Shown: positions 1-23,305 of the stretch, one piece after another
Position numbering within the stretch: the first letter of the stretch is position 1
Layout of the letters: the number at the start of each line of letters is the position of its first letter
NCBI RefSeq assembly: GCF_901709675.1
Contig: NC_051099.1
Location: forward strand, 7,874,001-7,938,000
DNA from: Syngnathus acus
Lineage: Eukaryota; Chordata; Actinopteri; Syngnathiformes; Syngnathidae
Direction: 5' to 3'
DNA: 64,000 bases
Notes under the pieces: model-generated
What the model was told of the DNA's origin: nothing
The model's database searches: none
Seen by the model: the letters and a program-made list of their open reading frames with translations, nothing else
Position numbers and translations under genes: made by a program

Positions 1-2230
1 GATTAAAATGCACATCTATGAATGGGCATCCACAAAATTTTCATCTCAATAAATTTTTAGTTTACAAATATACTGTACTCACTCAGGCACGTGTGGACTT
101 AATCCTGTTCAGCAAATTCTTCATCCGTCGTAACTCCTCAACAATTCATTACATGACCTCCAAAGGCAGCCTGAAGAGCATGCAAACTCCTAACAAACGC
201 GTCCATTCATGGTGCCTCCAGCTCATGATCTCACTTGCTCTGAAATGAGGTGATTCCACCTGCTTCGAGTGCCCTTTAAGTCAGCAAAGCACCTGCAAGA
301 TGTGGAAAACAATAAAACAATGTTTAAAACTCACACAGATATGACATAGTAAACAGGACATAACTGTTTCCTAATTGGATAAAAACCATGAGTACAATGT
401 CATGCTGGTACAATAGCCCCTTTATCTCATCTCTTTCCCACATGCAAACGCTGCCATAATCCTGCAAACAAATATTTTAGCTTGTCATTACCCAATCTGG
501 CTGGGAGCATCATCCTGTTGCCTGTGAAGCCATTTAGATCAAAGATGATGCACAAACAAGGCGAGACAGCTGCTCAAGTCTCCTCCTCTTCCAGAAGAGG
601 AAAATATGCTATGTTCCACTCGGTGCATCCACGCGCATCTTGCTGCCAGGCCCATCCCTCTTTCCAGCCCTGACTTGCCTCACCTATCATTTCCTATGCT
701 ATGGTTAAATCCAACCCACAGTTGCCTTATGGGCTCAAAAACTATTTGACCCCTAGATTTAATAACTTTTAACACATTTACTAGAACTTTTATCCTCTTT
801 GGACGAACATTGTCTGCAAGTTAAACACGTGAAGCAGACATTTCCAGTGTTAACAAGTCCAACTTTTGCTTTTGTCACAGTTGAAAAGTGTACAGCTGGA
901 AATTACAGTCATCACAGCCAAAGGATATTTTGAAATTTCCTCCCCGGCTGGAATTTTTAGCTTGGCACTTTGCATTCGTGGACACGTCAAAATCAGAATA
1001 ATTGGTTCAGGCTGTCCTGTGCTGTTTTAACTAAGTCAGTGTGTGTCAGGCTGCTTGTTGCTGCTAGTAAAACAGACATGTCAGAAACGTCTGCAATTGC
1101 TAAACTTAGTATATTAATTATTTAAACAGTTCTTTTGGTCAGACAGGGAAGATTATTTCATTTTACCGGATTTAAAATCCCATTATGGTGCAATACTAGA
1201 TACCTAACACTAAGTCCTTTCAACGAATCCTGTAGCCTTCCTCAGAAGCATCACAAGTGGGGCTTACGCCCCCTGCTGTCCGACATCTTCGCGATATAGT
1301 ATCAAATAAGACGACAGTAGGAATCTTCACAAACGTTGTATATTAAATTTGGCTCATCCACAACGAACCAAATAGGCCCAACGACTTTTAACATTTTTTC
1401 AACTCCAGTAATAAGCCATTGGAAGAGTCAGGGTCAGGGGTGAGCAAAAGGTTTGGGCTCAACGGCGCCATTTGATTTTTAAAACACTCGGGCAGCACAG
1501 CTGGGTCGTTTGTTGGTGAGTAAAGACCATTTAAAATGTCCATGCAAGATTTTTTATTTTTGTAAAACTCGTTTTTAAATGTCATTTGAAATCAATGTGT
1601 CTAACCAGTTAAAAATGAGCAAGTATTAGATTAGCAAATTTGAGAGTCTATGCTACTAAATTAAGGCGTCAAATATTGCATGACTTTTGATAAAACTGAA
1701 GAGCAGTCATACTTTGCTCACCTCTGCTCAAGGTGGACACATCTTACGCCATTTAAAACTCTACAACGACATCTAGCGGTAGAAGGGGCGCTGAGGTGCG
1801 TTGGTTTATAGAGGCGCACGTTAAAAAAAAAAAAAGTATAAACAAGCCAGAAAAGGACTATTAGACTATGTATCGATGTCCATAACGATCGCAGCTATAA
1901 ATTATATCGTTTCAAGTTGCCCATGGTGTCTTAGTTATGCTTTATTGACTAGCATTAGTTGTGCTAAACTGTCCGGCTAACCAAGTTCACACTCATTTCA
2001 GTTTTTAGTGTACGTGGTAGCTAAAGGGTACGTGACCAGGGCTGGCATTCAAAAGACTTAGAGAGTTACAAACCTCGAGTTGGGCCTCAATGTGATCATC
2101 TCATCTTTATGCAGCGAGAATTAAAACACAAAAGTGGCTAGCAACTTTACTCGCCAATACACCCAGAAATGCTAAGCTTCTGCCGGAATCAGCGCTTCGG
2201 TTAGTCGATAATAGCAGCCCCATCATCTTT
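1..2230. other. Left flank of h2ax, no firmly identified gene
   Basis: I see no recognisable gene in this stretch. Two weak minus-strand hints exist. A 58-bp segment at 235-292 lies between a good acceptor (pyrimidine-rich, ending TTGCAG) and a GTGAGA donor, and stays open in one frame. A 50-codon ATG-to-stop frame at 1388-1543 reads as a plausible acidic, proline-rich peptide beginning MDILNGLYSPTND. Neither resembles a protein I know, and I could not join them. A run of A lies near 1823-1836. The rest is AT-rich and unremarkable. Confidence 0.3.
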
Positions 2231-2240
2231 AGTAAATCAA

Positions 2241-2246
2241 TTTATT
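2241..2246 (-). terminator. h2ax: Poly(A) signal of h2ax
   Basis: The plus strand reads TTTATT, which is AATAAA on the minus strand, about 100 bases past the h2ax stop codon and beyond the histone stem-loop. H2AX genes of vertebrates are known to make both a stem-loop-ended replication-type mRNA and a longer polyadenylated mRNA. This signal would serve the second form. Confidence 0.65.
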
Positions 2247-2301
2247 AGCAAAATGTGACGAGGACACACAAAGGACATTTGATCTTTAGACGAGTTTGGG
2301 T

Positions 2302-2317
2302 GGCCCTTAAAAGGGCC
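2302..2317 (-). terminator. h2ax: Histone mRNA 3' stem-loop
   Basis: On the minus strand this is a perfect 6-bp stem (GGCCCT/AGGGCC) closing a TTTA loop. It is preceded by AAC and followed directly by ACCCA, which is the canonical animal histone pre-mRNA stem-loop with its flanks. It starts about 30 bases after the h2ax stop codon. SLBP binds this hairpin and U7 snRNP directs cleavage just downstream, giving a non-polyadenylated, S-phase-regulated mRNA. Confidence 0.93.
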
Positions 2318-2345
2318 GTTGGGATGAACGTTAGCGGCCATGTGG

Positions 2346-2771
2346 CTAATATTCTTGTGACTGCGAGGAAGCCTTCTTTCCCGTCTTGCCGGAGCTCGGA
2401 GCAGACTGTCCGGTCTTCTTGGGCAGCAGAACAGCCTGGATGTTGGGCAGAACACCGCCCTGGGCAATGGTGACGCCGCCGAGAAGTTTGTTCAGCTCCT
2501 CGTCGTTACGCACAGCCAACTGGAGGTGGCGAGGGATGATGCGAGTCTTCTTGTTGTCCCGGGCAGCGTTTCCGGCTAGCTCAAGGATCTCAGCGGTGAG
2601 ATATTCCAGCACCGCTGCTAGGTAGACTGGAGCTCCGGCACCAACACGCTCTGCGTAGTTACCTTTGCGGAGAAGACGATGAACACGACCGACTGGGAAC
2701 TGGAGACCAGCCCGGTTGCTACGGGTCCGAGCCTTCGCACGGGCCTTGCCGCTTTTACCTCTTCCAGACAT
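2346..2771 (-). CDS. h2ax: Histone H2A.X
   Basis: This intronless gene encodes a 141-residue H2A variant. It starts [14 protein letters not shown], carries the full histone fold with the AGLQFPVGR segment near residues 22-30, and keeps the acidic-patch region (residues about 57-95). The decisive feature is the C-terminal tail, which ends SQSQEY. The SQ-E-aromatic motif is the H2A.X signature, phosphorylated at its serine by ATM, ATR and DNA-PK to mark double-strand breaks (gamma-H2AX). Length matches the family (human 143). A histone stem-loop and a poly(A) signal follow, and a CCAAT-rich promoter precedes it. The neighbours c2cd2l, dpagt1 and hinfp are those found around human H2AX on 11q23.3, which supports orthology rather than a cluster H2A gene. 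Confidence 0.97.
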   Translation of the reverse strand: MSGRGKSGKARAKARTRSNRAGLQFPVGRVHRLLRKGNYAERVGAGAPVYLAAVLEYLTAEILELAGNAARDNKKTRIIPRHLQLAVRNDEELNKLLGGVTIAQGGVLPNIQAVLLPKKTGQSAPSSGKTGKKASSQSQEY

Positions 2772-2849
2772 TGTTAGATTTTGGTTTGGAAACGCTCTGT
2801 TCCGTCCTCTACAATTGCAGTGGAATATTGTGAATTCGTTGCGATACCC

Positions 2850-3080
2850 GGATATAAAACGCCGGGCTTGTCACGCCCTTTTACGTGATTGGCTTCTATG
2901 ACGATAGAATACCGTGTGGTTGGCGAGGTCGGATGAAAGAAAAAAAACCTCTGTAGCGATTGGCGTATTCTATTCTCAACCAATCACAAAAAAAGAAAGG
3001 CGATTGGCTCTTCACTGCTATATGGAAATCTTAGCCAATGGTGGTTATTCCCTCCTGTTTCAAACTTTTGGCGGCGCTCA
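2850..3080 (-). promoter_or_regulatory. h2ax: h2ax promoter: CCAAT boxes and E2F-like site
   Basis: Five CCAAT motifs in either orientation lie within about 150 bases upstream of the h2ax start codon (ATTGG near 2888, 2959 and 3003; CCAAT near 2980 and 3034). An E2F-like TTTTGGCGGC follows at about 3065. Tandem CCAAT boxes bound by NF-Y and E2F sites are typical of S-phase histone promoters. No clear TATA box was seen on the minus strand. The dense motif array could also fire on the plus strand, but no plus-strand gene was found there. Confidence 0.6.
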
Positions 3081-3380
3081 AGAAGGAAGAAACGGAGTGA
3101 AACTGAAAAAAGGACTGGCAAAGAACATTGAGTAAATGATTTTAAGACCCAGTAAAATACAGAAAGATTAATCATATTAGAAACGGAGGATTGATAGAGA
3201 TATCGAAATACTTACATGGGAAACCTGGATTCATTATAAAAGCAAAGTATTGAGGTATGGGAATTTGTTGACGTGCTAAAAAATGAGGATCAATGTGGAA
3301 AAGGTATCAAACTGAAATTTATTTGCAGAAAGGAAGTTACTGAGGCACTTAATGAGTCCCCCCTCCTATATATGTTGTAG

Positions 3381-3482
<102 letters not shown>

Positions 3483-3614
3483 CTTTATGGCTACATCATG
3501 TAATGGCTCCAAAAGGAGACTGTCACCTTTAAATTTGCTGATTAGATTTCCTCTCCATGATTGTTACTGCAGGTATGCAACATTAAATGAGGTCTAAAGA
3601 GAAGTTTAAAATAA

Positions 3615-4487
3615 TTTATTTTGAAATAAATTAAGTATATCAAAATACCAGCAGAAATCACACGTGCCACATGTTGCAGCCACCACTCCCGGTTTCACAT
3701 TCCAGCCAGGCAATGTCTTTATACTTCTATCTAAACAGCAATTAAGAATTGATCCTAGTCTCTTAAAGCACATTGTACACAACATATCACCCTATGATTG
3801 GAGCTGTTCAGTCACAGTACTGTAATAGCAATTTTATCATTTCTGAGAAATACCCCCTTCCTCCGATAGACGACAAGCCTGCTTGTTTCCTCTTGAGGAA
3901 ACGCAGACAGGCTTAAAATCATATATATAACAATTTTCTGTATTTTTAATCCTACATCAAACAATTTCTTAACACAATGTAGAAGCAAATACAAGGAATT
4001 AACAAGGAATTCAACTTGATTTTAAATTTACTTTTGCATTGAAAAAAATCACAGCAATGTCTCTATTTTATAGTATAATGCAACTAAAACAATCCATAGT
4101 ATGGATAAAATAAATAGCACTTCACATAATCATAAATTACCAGTATCTTCATACAGATTCTATGTGTTATGTAGAGTGTAAAAAATGTAAATTCCAAAGT
4201 GCAGCAATGCCATTCTTCTGGCATCCTCAAATCATTTCAAGAATTCCCGATATCTGTCAATCAAAAATAAACTGTTGTATCGTCTTGCAAAGACTTACAC
4301 CCCAAACAATAAAGGTCATCTTATTTCTGCTTTAGCGATTTGATAAAGAACCACTTGTGTCCTGAAGCAGCAATATATCTAGTCCCCCCAAAAGTACTCC
4401 CAGAGGTGTCCTCCATCCAAGGGACATCAGACTGAAATGAGAATAGTCTTGTGCTCAGACAGCTGTCGGGGTGACAGCAAAAAATGA
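3615..4487 (-). other. c2cd2l: Probable 3'UTR of c2cd2l
   Basis: This AT-rich stretch follows the c2cd2l stop codon in the direction of transcription. The plus-strand TTTATT at 3615-3620 is AATAAA on the minus strand and is a candidate poly(A) signal, which would give a 3'UTR of about 0.87 kb. No other coding signal is seen. The 3' end is an inference from the hexamer alone. Confidence 0.4.
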
Positions 4488-14012
<9,525 letters not shown>

Positions 14013-15402
14013 CTCCTGCAGTCTCTCATGTCTACACGGAAATGTTTGGGACTGTCAGAGAAGCGCAGACAGGCACCCTTCAACCTGTCGAGGGCACCAA
14101 ACAGACAGTTAGACTTGCAGCATTTTGGACCATTATAATGTATTAGATTAACAATCAACAATATGTAAAGAATGGTGTTGCTTTGAAGGATCCTAACAAG
14201 ATTGTTGAGGTCATAATAAAATACAGTGTGAATGTGCATCAGTGCGTAAGGTGTGTGTAAGGTGCATCAGAAGAAAAAAAGATCAGATTTGATAGGATGA
14301 ATTTTAAATTAACCCACCGTTTAACTTGGACGGTCCGAGCTGCAGAATGCAGGGAATCGAAAGCAAGTCGCGGTAACATGAAGCTACTGCCTTCTTCATG
14401 GCGATAAACAGCGGCGCCAACAACACATGACTTTGTCCCATTGCACTCGTAGCATTCCTCGCAGGAGTGTCACTCCAATTAGAAAATTATTTTTTTAATT
14501 ATTCCACATATACGTTGAATGATCTTCCCGGTGTACTCCGTCCTAAATCTCCACTGATTTCACAGGGAGACAGACCAACCTCTCTACAATAAGACAACTG
14601 GACGGGGAGAATGACGTCAACCTGCAGGCGGCGCTGTAGGGCTGGAGTGCGAAAGGTGAAACGGAAAAATAAAACAGGGCTTTCGAAATAAAAGCATTCT
14701 CAACGAGCTCAACGAATGGGCAAATGTTTGCACTCAAATGTTACATTTGAGTTTTAAAACGAACAAGTATGCATGTTAAAAAAAAAACTAAAGTATGCAT
14801 GTTAAAAAAAAAATACTAAAAATGACCCCCCCCCCCCCCGTTTTCAATCATTCTTTTATTTGACTATTTACAATGCCTCAACAAGGTGAATTAAAAACAA
14901 CACAACATACAGGAATCCCCACAAATATTCACAAAAATTCCCTTAATTTTAGGAAGAAAACTACAGTATAATGGCAATGAACATGTATTAAGACGTACAA
15001 TTTTGAGACATGTTGAGAATTTTTTGGAGGTATTATTCAGTGGACCGTTCCGTAATGAAGGGTAATGATTTATTTTGAAAATTATATCCGGAAGTATATC
15101 ATCCGTCTGACACCAGGAACAGGACAGTGTAACATGACAGTTGGAGAGTTTATTTTTCAAACGTAGCTCATGTTTTAGCGTAAAATCTCCCGACGGCAAC
15201 TTGTTTGACTTACTGTTGTGATTTATGGAGCTATTCATTATTATTACCAATTCTGAGTCGCTATTATTGTCTTAAAATGGCAGCATGACGTGCTTATACG
15301 TGAGTGGAAACAGCCTAAGTTTGTTCATTGAGAGACTAACTGGGCAACCACACAATCAGTGCACAGTTCGGTGACCTGTTCAGACTGCTCAAGAAGCACA
15401 AA
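14013..15402. promoter_or_regulatory. Shared upstream region of c2cd2l (-) and dpagt1 (+)
   Basis: The start codons of c2cd2l and dpagt1 face away from each other across 1.39 kb, so both promoters must lie here or very close. An AG ten bases upstream of the c2cd2l ATG looks like a 3' splice site, so the c2cd2l transcription start is probably further right. Within the region are a 26-bp near-perfect direct repeat (two AAGTATGCATGTTA copies with A-runs, 14765-14815) and a C14 tract at 14826-14839. No TATA box was obvious. The gene pair is also head-to-head in human. Confidence 0.5.
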
Positions 15403-17349
<1,947 letters not shown>

Positions 17350-17747
17350 AGAATGACAGAAACAAATATTTATGGAACAATTTTACAGGCTCATTGTTTG
17401 TGCCTTTTGAAATATTCCATTACCTCATTACTTTTGATTCTCAGCCTCGATGTGTGGCAAAGACCCAGTGTCAGGGTGAAAACATTTGGCAACAATATGT
17501 TCGCATAATGTACGAATATGATGCAAGTCTTTCTGAAATTTGAAACTCTTAATTTCTTTCCACCCCAAAAATTATATTTTGGTGTTGGGTTTAAAGTAAT
17601 ATAGTGAGGTCTACTATCCCCTGACAGAACCTCTATCATGCAGACTCATGTTTGAATAAAATCCAATATGAATTTTTTTATAGTGCAGCAGTTCATGGTT
17701 TCACTTGTACATGTGCACTGTAATAACCATATGAAGCTGTTATGTAA

Positions 17748-17753
17748 ATAAAA
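17748..17753 (+). terminator. dpagt1: Poly(A) signal of dpagt1
   Basis: AATAAA about 400 bases past the dpagt1 stop codon, followed by a T-rich stretch at 17760-17768. A second AATAAA near 17654 is an alternative proximal signal. Confidence 0.65.
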
Positions 17754-17769
17754 GGGATATTTTTTTTAA

Positions 17770-18716
17770 TTGATAATCCTTTTTACCTCTGCAGTGGGGA
17801 TTTTTATTATCGCAACAGCGAACGGAAGAGCAAACTGTGCACAATGCTCGAGATATTAAGACCACTCACGGAGCAAGTTTAAAAGCAAATCAAGTTTTCT
17901 GGTGGACAGTTAGCAATTTAGTTATGAAAATATGTGACACAGGATACATTACAAAAATTCATTTGGGGAAGCTCAACATTAGTTTTAAGTTACTGAAAAG
18001 GATAAAGTTACTTTCTCTCTTTTCCCCACCATGTACTCTATTTTTTGTATAAAAGCACTGGACTACTGTGATTTAGAATGTACCCACTAACTTCAAATGG
18101 GATGCTGGCAATTATTTGTGAATATAGTTGGCTGAGACTGTACAATAAAGGCGGACATACACAATATGCATCACATTTTTTTACAAGTGGTAAATACAAT
18201 TGCTGTAAAAGGTTATTAATTGGAGTATTATTCCAGCAAAGGGCCACACATTTGTTTTAGACCCAACAATCCAAGAAATTACTTTGATATACGTACAAAT
18301 GGAAATCTTTAAAATATATTGTGTTCATGTTTTAACGTCAATATCGAAATCTTAAAATAAAAAGGGAAAATAAATGTTACTGATTTTACGAGTGAAAATC
18401 GTGCCTGGTTGTTTACGCGTGTCTTCCGGAACCATTAACACCAGTAAATAAACGCTGCATTGTTTCTGTGGAACTTTTGAAAACGCTGCACCGCCCGTCA
18501 AAACTCTTGAATGATAACATCGTCTTTGTGCTACTCAATTAGCTAAAATCTAGACAGGAGCGTTTATTTCAATGATAATTCGAATAACTTCTTACTCCGT
18601 TGTCGTTTCTTCGACGGCTTTCCCAAACTGCTTAATGTTTTAGAGCTAATGTGCAAACAATACTTGGTTCATCCTGGGATTCACTTTTTTTTGAAGTGAC
18701 ACTAGCCATTCAAGAG
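17770..18716. other. Intergenic region and hinfp 5' region
   Basis: About 0.95 kb between the dpagt1 3' end and the hinfp start codon. The first part is AT-rich with no gene. Near 18423-18430 there is an ETS-type CTTCCGGA. It probably belongs to the hinfp promoter, but the transcription start was not located. Confidence 0.4.
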
Positions 18717-21246
18717 ATGCCTCCCAATAAACGACTGCAGGAAAAAACGCTGAAATTAGAATGTGAGTGGGCTTCGTGTCAGGAGTCGTTCAGTCAAATG
18801 GAGAAATTCTGCAAGCATGTGGAGGTACACTTGGATGCTACGAACATGGCGGAAGGGGATGAAGAAGAACTAGAATGTGAGTTGAAGCCAGTATAACGTT
18901 CCTCTACTCATTTACTGACACGATCATGTGAATCGGTTTAATTACGCGATCAGCTCTTGAAAAAAACATTATAAGCTTTTAGAAAGCCCGAAAACACCAA
19001 CTGTCAATACAAGCAACTGAATAATATAGTCAATGTTTTGTTTTAGATGTAATTTGTTATTCTTATATCAATGTTTAAGGTTTAGTGGAGGTCCTTTTTT
19101 CAGACTGCTTTTGTTTTAAATAATACATTGGACTACTTTTCCTGTCTTTTCTGACCAGGGGAAAGAAACTGCCTTTGGAGAGACTGCGGGTTTTTTTCTG
19201 TGGAGGGGCCTGAAGAGTTCCGGCGACATCTCTTCTTTCACTGTTACCATACCAAGTTGAAACAGTTGGGTCAGCAGGTGCTCAATAGCCAGGCAGAAAT
19301 TGGCACGTGCTCCATCGGCTCCCACACCCGCAATATTGTCCCTGAAATCCCTGAAAATTTTACCTGCATGTGGGAGGAATGTGAGGTATGTTGTGCATGT
19401 TTGTAAAATGTCTACTGTAATCCAAACCGTGAACTGAATTAAATCTCACATAATATGCAAGGTTTTAAAAGGCAATCACTTCTTTTTTGCGTGTTAAAGC
19501 AACCACCTTATGAGAATCCAGAGTGGTTCTACAGACATGTGGAGCTTCACAGCTTATCTATAGACATACCAGCAGGAGACTGTGAATTCCCTTTACGCTG
19601 CCGATGGAAGGGTACGCTGTCATCACCTTATGATAATAATTCCAAAATGGCCCTTATTCCTATTGAATACAAATGCTATCATGAGTTTCTTATTGCTGCA
19701 TAGATTGTGACGCTACTGCTAAAGGCCGTTCTAAGTTACGGGAGCATCTACGCAGCCACACCCAGGAGAAGGTCGTAGCGTGTCCAGGCTGTGGAGGGAT
19801 GTACGCCAATAACACAAAGTACTTTGACCACATCATTCGACAAGGTGCTATGGAAGGTGAGAATATAGACACAGTACAAAGACATGCAGAAGTAAAATAG
19901 TTAGCGGACATAACTGGAGGAATTTATATTTGCTCTATGTGCTTCAATTTATATTTGCTCTAGGCCAAAGATTCCAGTGCTCCCATTGTTCAAAACGATT
20001 TGCAACAGAGAGACTGCTCAGAGACCACATGAGGACCCACGGTTAGTAGCTAGCCAGTAGTTTGCATTGCTGTCTTATATGCAGCCAAGCTCATAACAAT
20101 TCTATTAGTATCATCAATTATTTTGTGTCTTGAATGTTATGATGTTAATATTGTTTATCATTTTTTTCTTTCTAGTGAGCCACTACAAGTGCCCGTTGTG
20201 TGACATGACTTGTCCTTCACCTTCAGCGCTGCGCAATCATATAAAGTTCCGCCACAGCAATGAGAAGCCATATCGCTGTGAATACTGTGAATACAGGTAG
20301 CACATCCTGCAAATATGTACTTGTCTGCTCCTTTCTCTTTCCTAAAATGTCATAATTAATTGCTTGTGATTCTCTTGTATTATTTTTAGCTGTAAGAATC
20401 TGGTGGATTTGCGTAAACATCTGGACAGCCATAGCATCGAGCCGAGTTACCACTGCAATGTGTCTGGCTGCAGCTTCGCATCTCGTACTCTTAGCACGTT
20501 GAAGAATCACCACAAAAAGGAGCATGAGGTAATAGCCGCAATAGTGTTCCCCCGCAGTATCGTGATTCACTGACCTTAGATCCTCTACATCCCATATTTT
20601 CTGGGAAATAATGTATATGGTAGGACATTCTATGAAAAATTATCAATCGCTTTTAATGTTTATTGCAGATGATAGTCCTGCTCAATTTGTTTTTGTTCAG
20701 GGAAATTTTCTAGCTCGCTACAAGTGCCATGTGTGCGATCAGTGCTTCACCAGAGGAAATAACCTCACGGTTCACCTGCACAAAAAACACCAGTTCAAAT
20801 GGCCTTCAGGACACCCACGGTTCCGGTACGTTGAAGCTGAATTGAAAATGCATAGCTGGTGACGCATGCAATGTCATGTTGACACCCCCTCCCCCCTCGT
20901 GGCTACCAGGTACAAGGAGCACGAAGACGGCTTCTTTCGGCTGCAGCTGATCCGTTACGAGAGCGTGGAACTGACGGAGCAGCTGATGCGAGAGAGGCAA
21001 CATGGAATCGCAGAGGCGAGCCAAGAGTCCCCCGGGGCCGCTCCTTCAGAGACTCAGGTAGAGCTGAGGGGGCTGTTGCTAGAGGAGCAGAAGACCGAGG
21101 CGCCCACCGTTAACTGTGAGGAGGGCGGTCAGGAAGAGAGCATCTTGTTCTCGATTCTCACTGGAGGTTTGGCACAGACGGCGGACGACATCGTCATACT
21201 ACAGTATCAGGATATACCTCAAGAACAAGACATGCAGACAGTTTGA
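18717..21246 (+). CDS. hinfp: HINFP, histone H4 zinc-finger transcription factor
   Basis: Nine exons join in phase: 18717-18876, 19159-19385, 19500-19611, 19704-19856, 19964-20041, 20176-20296, 20390-20528, 20701-20825 and 20910-21246. They encode about 483 residues (human 517). The protein is a nuclear C2H2 zinc-finger factor that activates histone H4 genes at the G1/S transition with NPAT. The finger array fills roughly residues 15-370. Closely conserved blocks are [57 protein letters not shown] and [12 protein letters not shown], followed by the conserved [20 protein letters not shown] segment. An in-frame ATG 22 codons upstream (18651) exists. I chose 18717 because its MPPNKR aligns with the human N-terminus. 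At exon 8 an earlier acceptor would read into a stop, so the GGAAATTTT start at 20701 is used. Confidence 0.95.
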
Positions 21247-23305
21247 CCCCTCACACCATCCTAGTATGTGAATACACTGTTGGCTTGAGATACAAGTCAC
21301 CTGACTGATGTTTTGCTCTGATTTGCAAGTACAAATTCAAAGTTTTCTATCTTACACCTAAGATAAAATCTAGAGAATTATGCACCAAACAACTTCTCTA
21401 ATGTAAAACACCTAATGGAAAACTTAGCTGGGTTAAAGATTAGCAATGATGGAGATGGTTTTGGAAGCTTAAGCAATGGCAATTGAAACACAAATGATGT
21501 CTTAAGGCACTACTGTACACATTTTGTTTCTAGCTTAACTGAATGTAACTGGTAAGATGTGATCGTAAAGTTGAATAATTTTCCCATCAAAATAACAAGC
21601 CTATATTAGGCAGTTGCCCGCTCCGATCTTTCTTGCCAATGTTATGGACAACTAAATTGCCTGTATTTTGATCGAATTATAACTTGAATTAATTCATCCA
21701 ATGCGTCCTACCTCCCATATAGCATCGTCACATTGTTGTTTGTTAATTTTTCGGAACATGAAGGTTCCTTAATGATGAAGAAAATGGCATCCACACAATG
21801 ATGCAATATGTTATGCCTACCACATTGTCATGTGTATGTACTATACACAAAACTTAAATTAAATTGCTGTTTTAAAAAAATGGTACTGTGAAATGCTTGT
21901 TCTTTATTATCCACCTTTTTTAACTGCTTATCCTGTTCAGGGTTGCAGGGAAATGGAGCCCATCAAAGTCAAGTGTACCACGATCCGTGACCTATTTTTT
22001 TTGGTTTGTATTTTTAATTTGTAGCCACTTTTCAATGATAACAAGCACTAGCAAAACTGTCACCTGAATACCGACACAGACTGGTTGGAATGCAACACTC
22101 TCAGTCGACATGATTTGCTTTCACCACCTGAAGCTTGGTAGTCCAAATATACATATTGCATGTCTTTTGCTTTGCTGCTGCAGTGTGCCAAAGTCTGAGT
22201 TGCCAAGTCAAGCAACTGCATCACGTGCTTTTTAAAATGTCTTGTCACACATTGTCCTATGCAAATTTCAAGTGTCCTGCTGAATATATTCAAAAATTTA
22301 GGAATATTTGGCCTTGGGCTGAAATGTTGTGTTGAACCTATAATGTAATATATTCTTTACAGACATCCCTAACTTTTGTGAAAAGTGTGTAGACTAAATT
22401 ACAAACGTGACAGACAAGTCTCACATTGTCACTCTTATATTTCCCATAACTAGAATATGAATTATGGTTCACAGTAAAATAGAGTACAGGAAAACAAACT
22501 GTTTCAGTGAAAAGTTTAATATGGATATTAAACTACAATATCAAAGTAGTTAAATAAAGCAATATGTTTAGAGTTCCAATGTTGGCATTTTCTTAATAAA
22601 ACATCTTTCTTAACATGGATGCGAGATTGCTCGTGGCACAACCCTGTCCATGGAGTGCAAATACCACATCGGTAGCAATAGAAACAAAATAATGAAAGGC
22701 AAAACATGGAGTGTTATTAAGTTTAGTTCAATTAATTTGGTTTGGCAAAACTATTATTGAAATCCAAGACACCAGTCAGTTAGTTTGGAACTACTCAGTC
22801 AAAAAGAATAACAATGAAAAACTAGGATATAAATAACTCAATTTCTAAAAACATGTGAATCATCTATTGAATTCTCTTGTACTAAAAGTTCGATCAACTC
22901 TGTGTCCTCATTAGACCCCAGAACAGATTTGGTCTGTTTGAAGCCTCGAAAACCATCATGCCTTAAAAAGGAGTGTTTTGTTTATTTTCATGTGTGTGCA
23001 TATGTTGCTTAGAAAGGCTTAAAATAATACTGTATATTTTTTGTGCATTTCACAACACTGAGGTAGGCGAGGATGTGGTGTGGACAAGACCACGTAGAAT
23101 AGTTGTCTTAGAAATATTGGCAGTGAAGGAAACAAACTGTTAGCTCTAAAAATAAATTAACATTGTGATTTCAAAAATGTAAACACAATGTTTGAGTTAA
23201 AAAGTAATGGAGATGAACTAGACCAGCAAACATGATTTCCTCATCACAGAGTTTGATTGAGGTCTTGCCCGCTGCACCTTCCTTGCTTATTTAAAAATGT
23301 GCAAC
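21247..23305. other. Convergent 3' ends of hinfp and slc25a15
   Basis: The two flanking genes converge here, so both 3'UTRs must lie in this stretch. Candidate signals are AATAAA near 22594 or ATTAAA near 21858 for hinfp (+), and plus-strand TTTATT near 22981 for slc25a15 (-). At about 21908-21980 there is a decayed fragment (ACTGCTTATCCTGTTCAGGG and following bases) of the same SINE family seen intact at 62697. No gene is seen. Confidence 0.5.

Noticed and set aside
20611-20862. Open frame starting upstream of hinfp exon 8 (an alternative, earlier acceptor at about 20669)
   Set aside because: Joining at the earlier AG in the phase left by exon 7 runs into TAG; the acceptor at 20701 keeps the zinc-finger frame.
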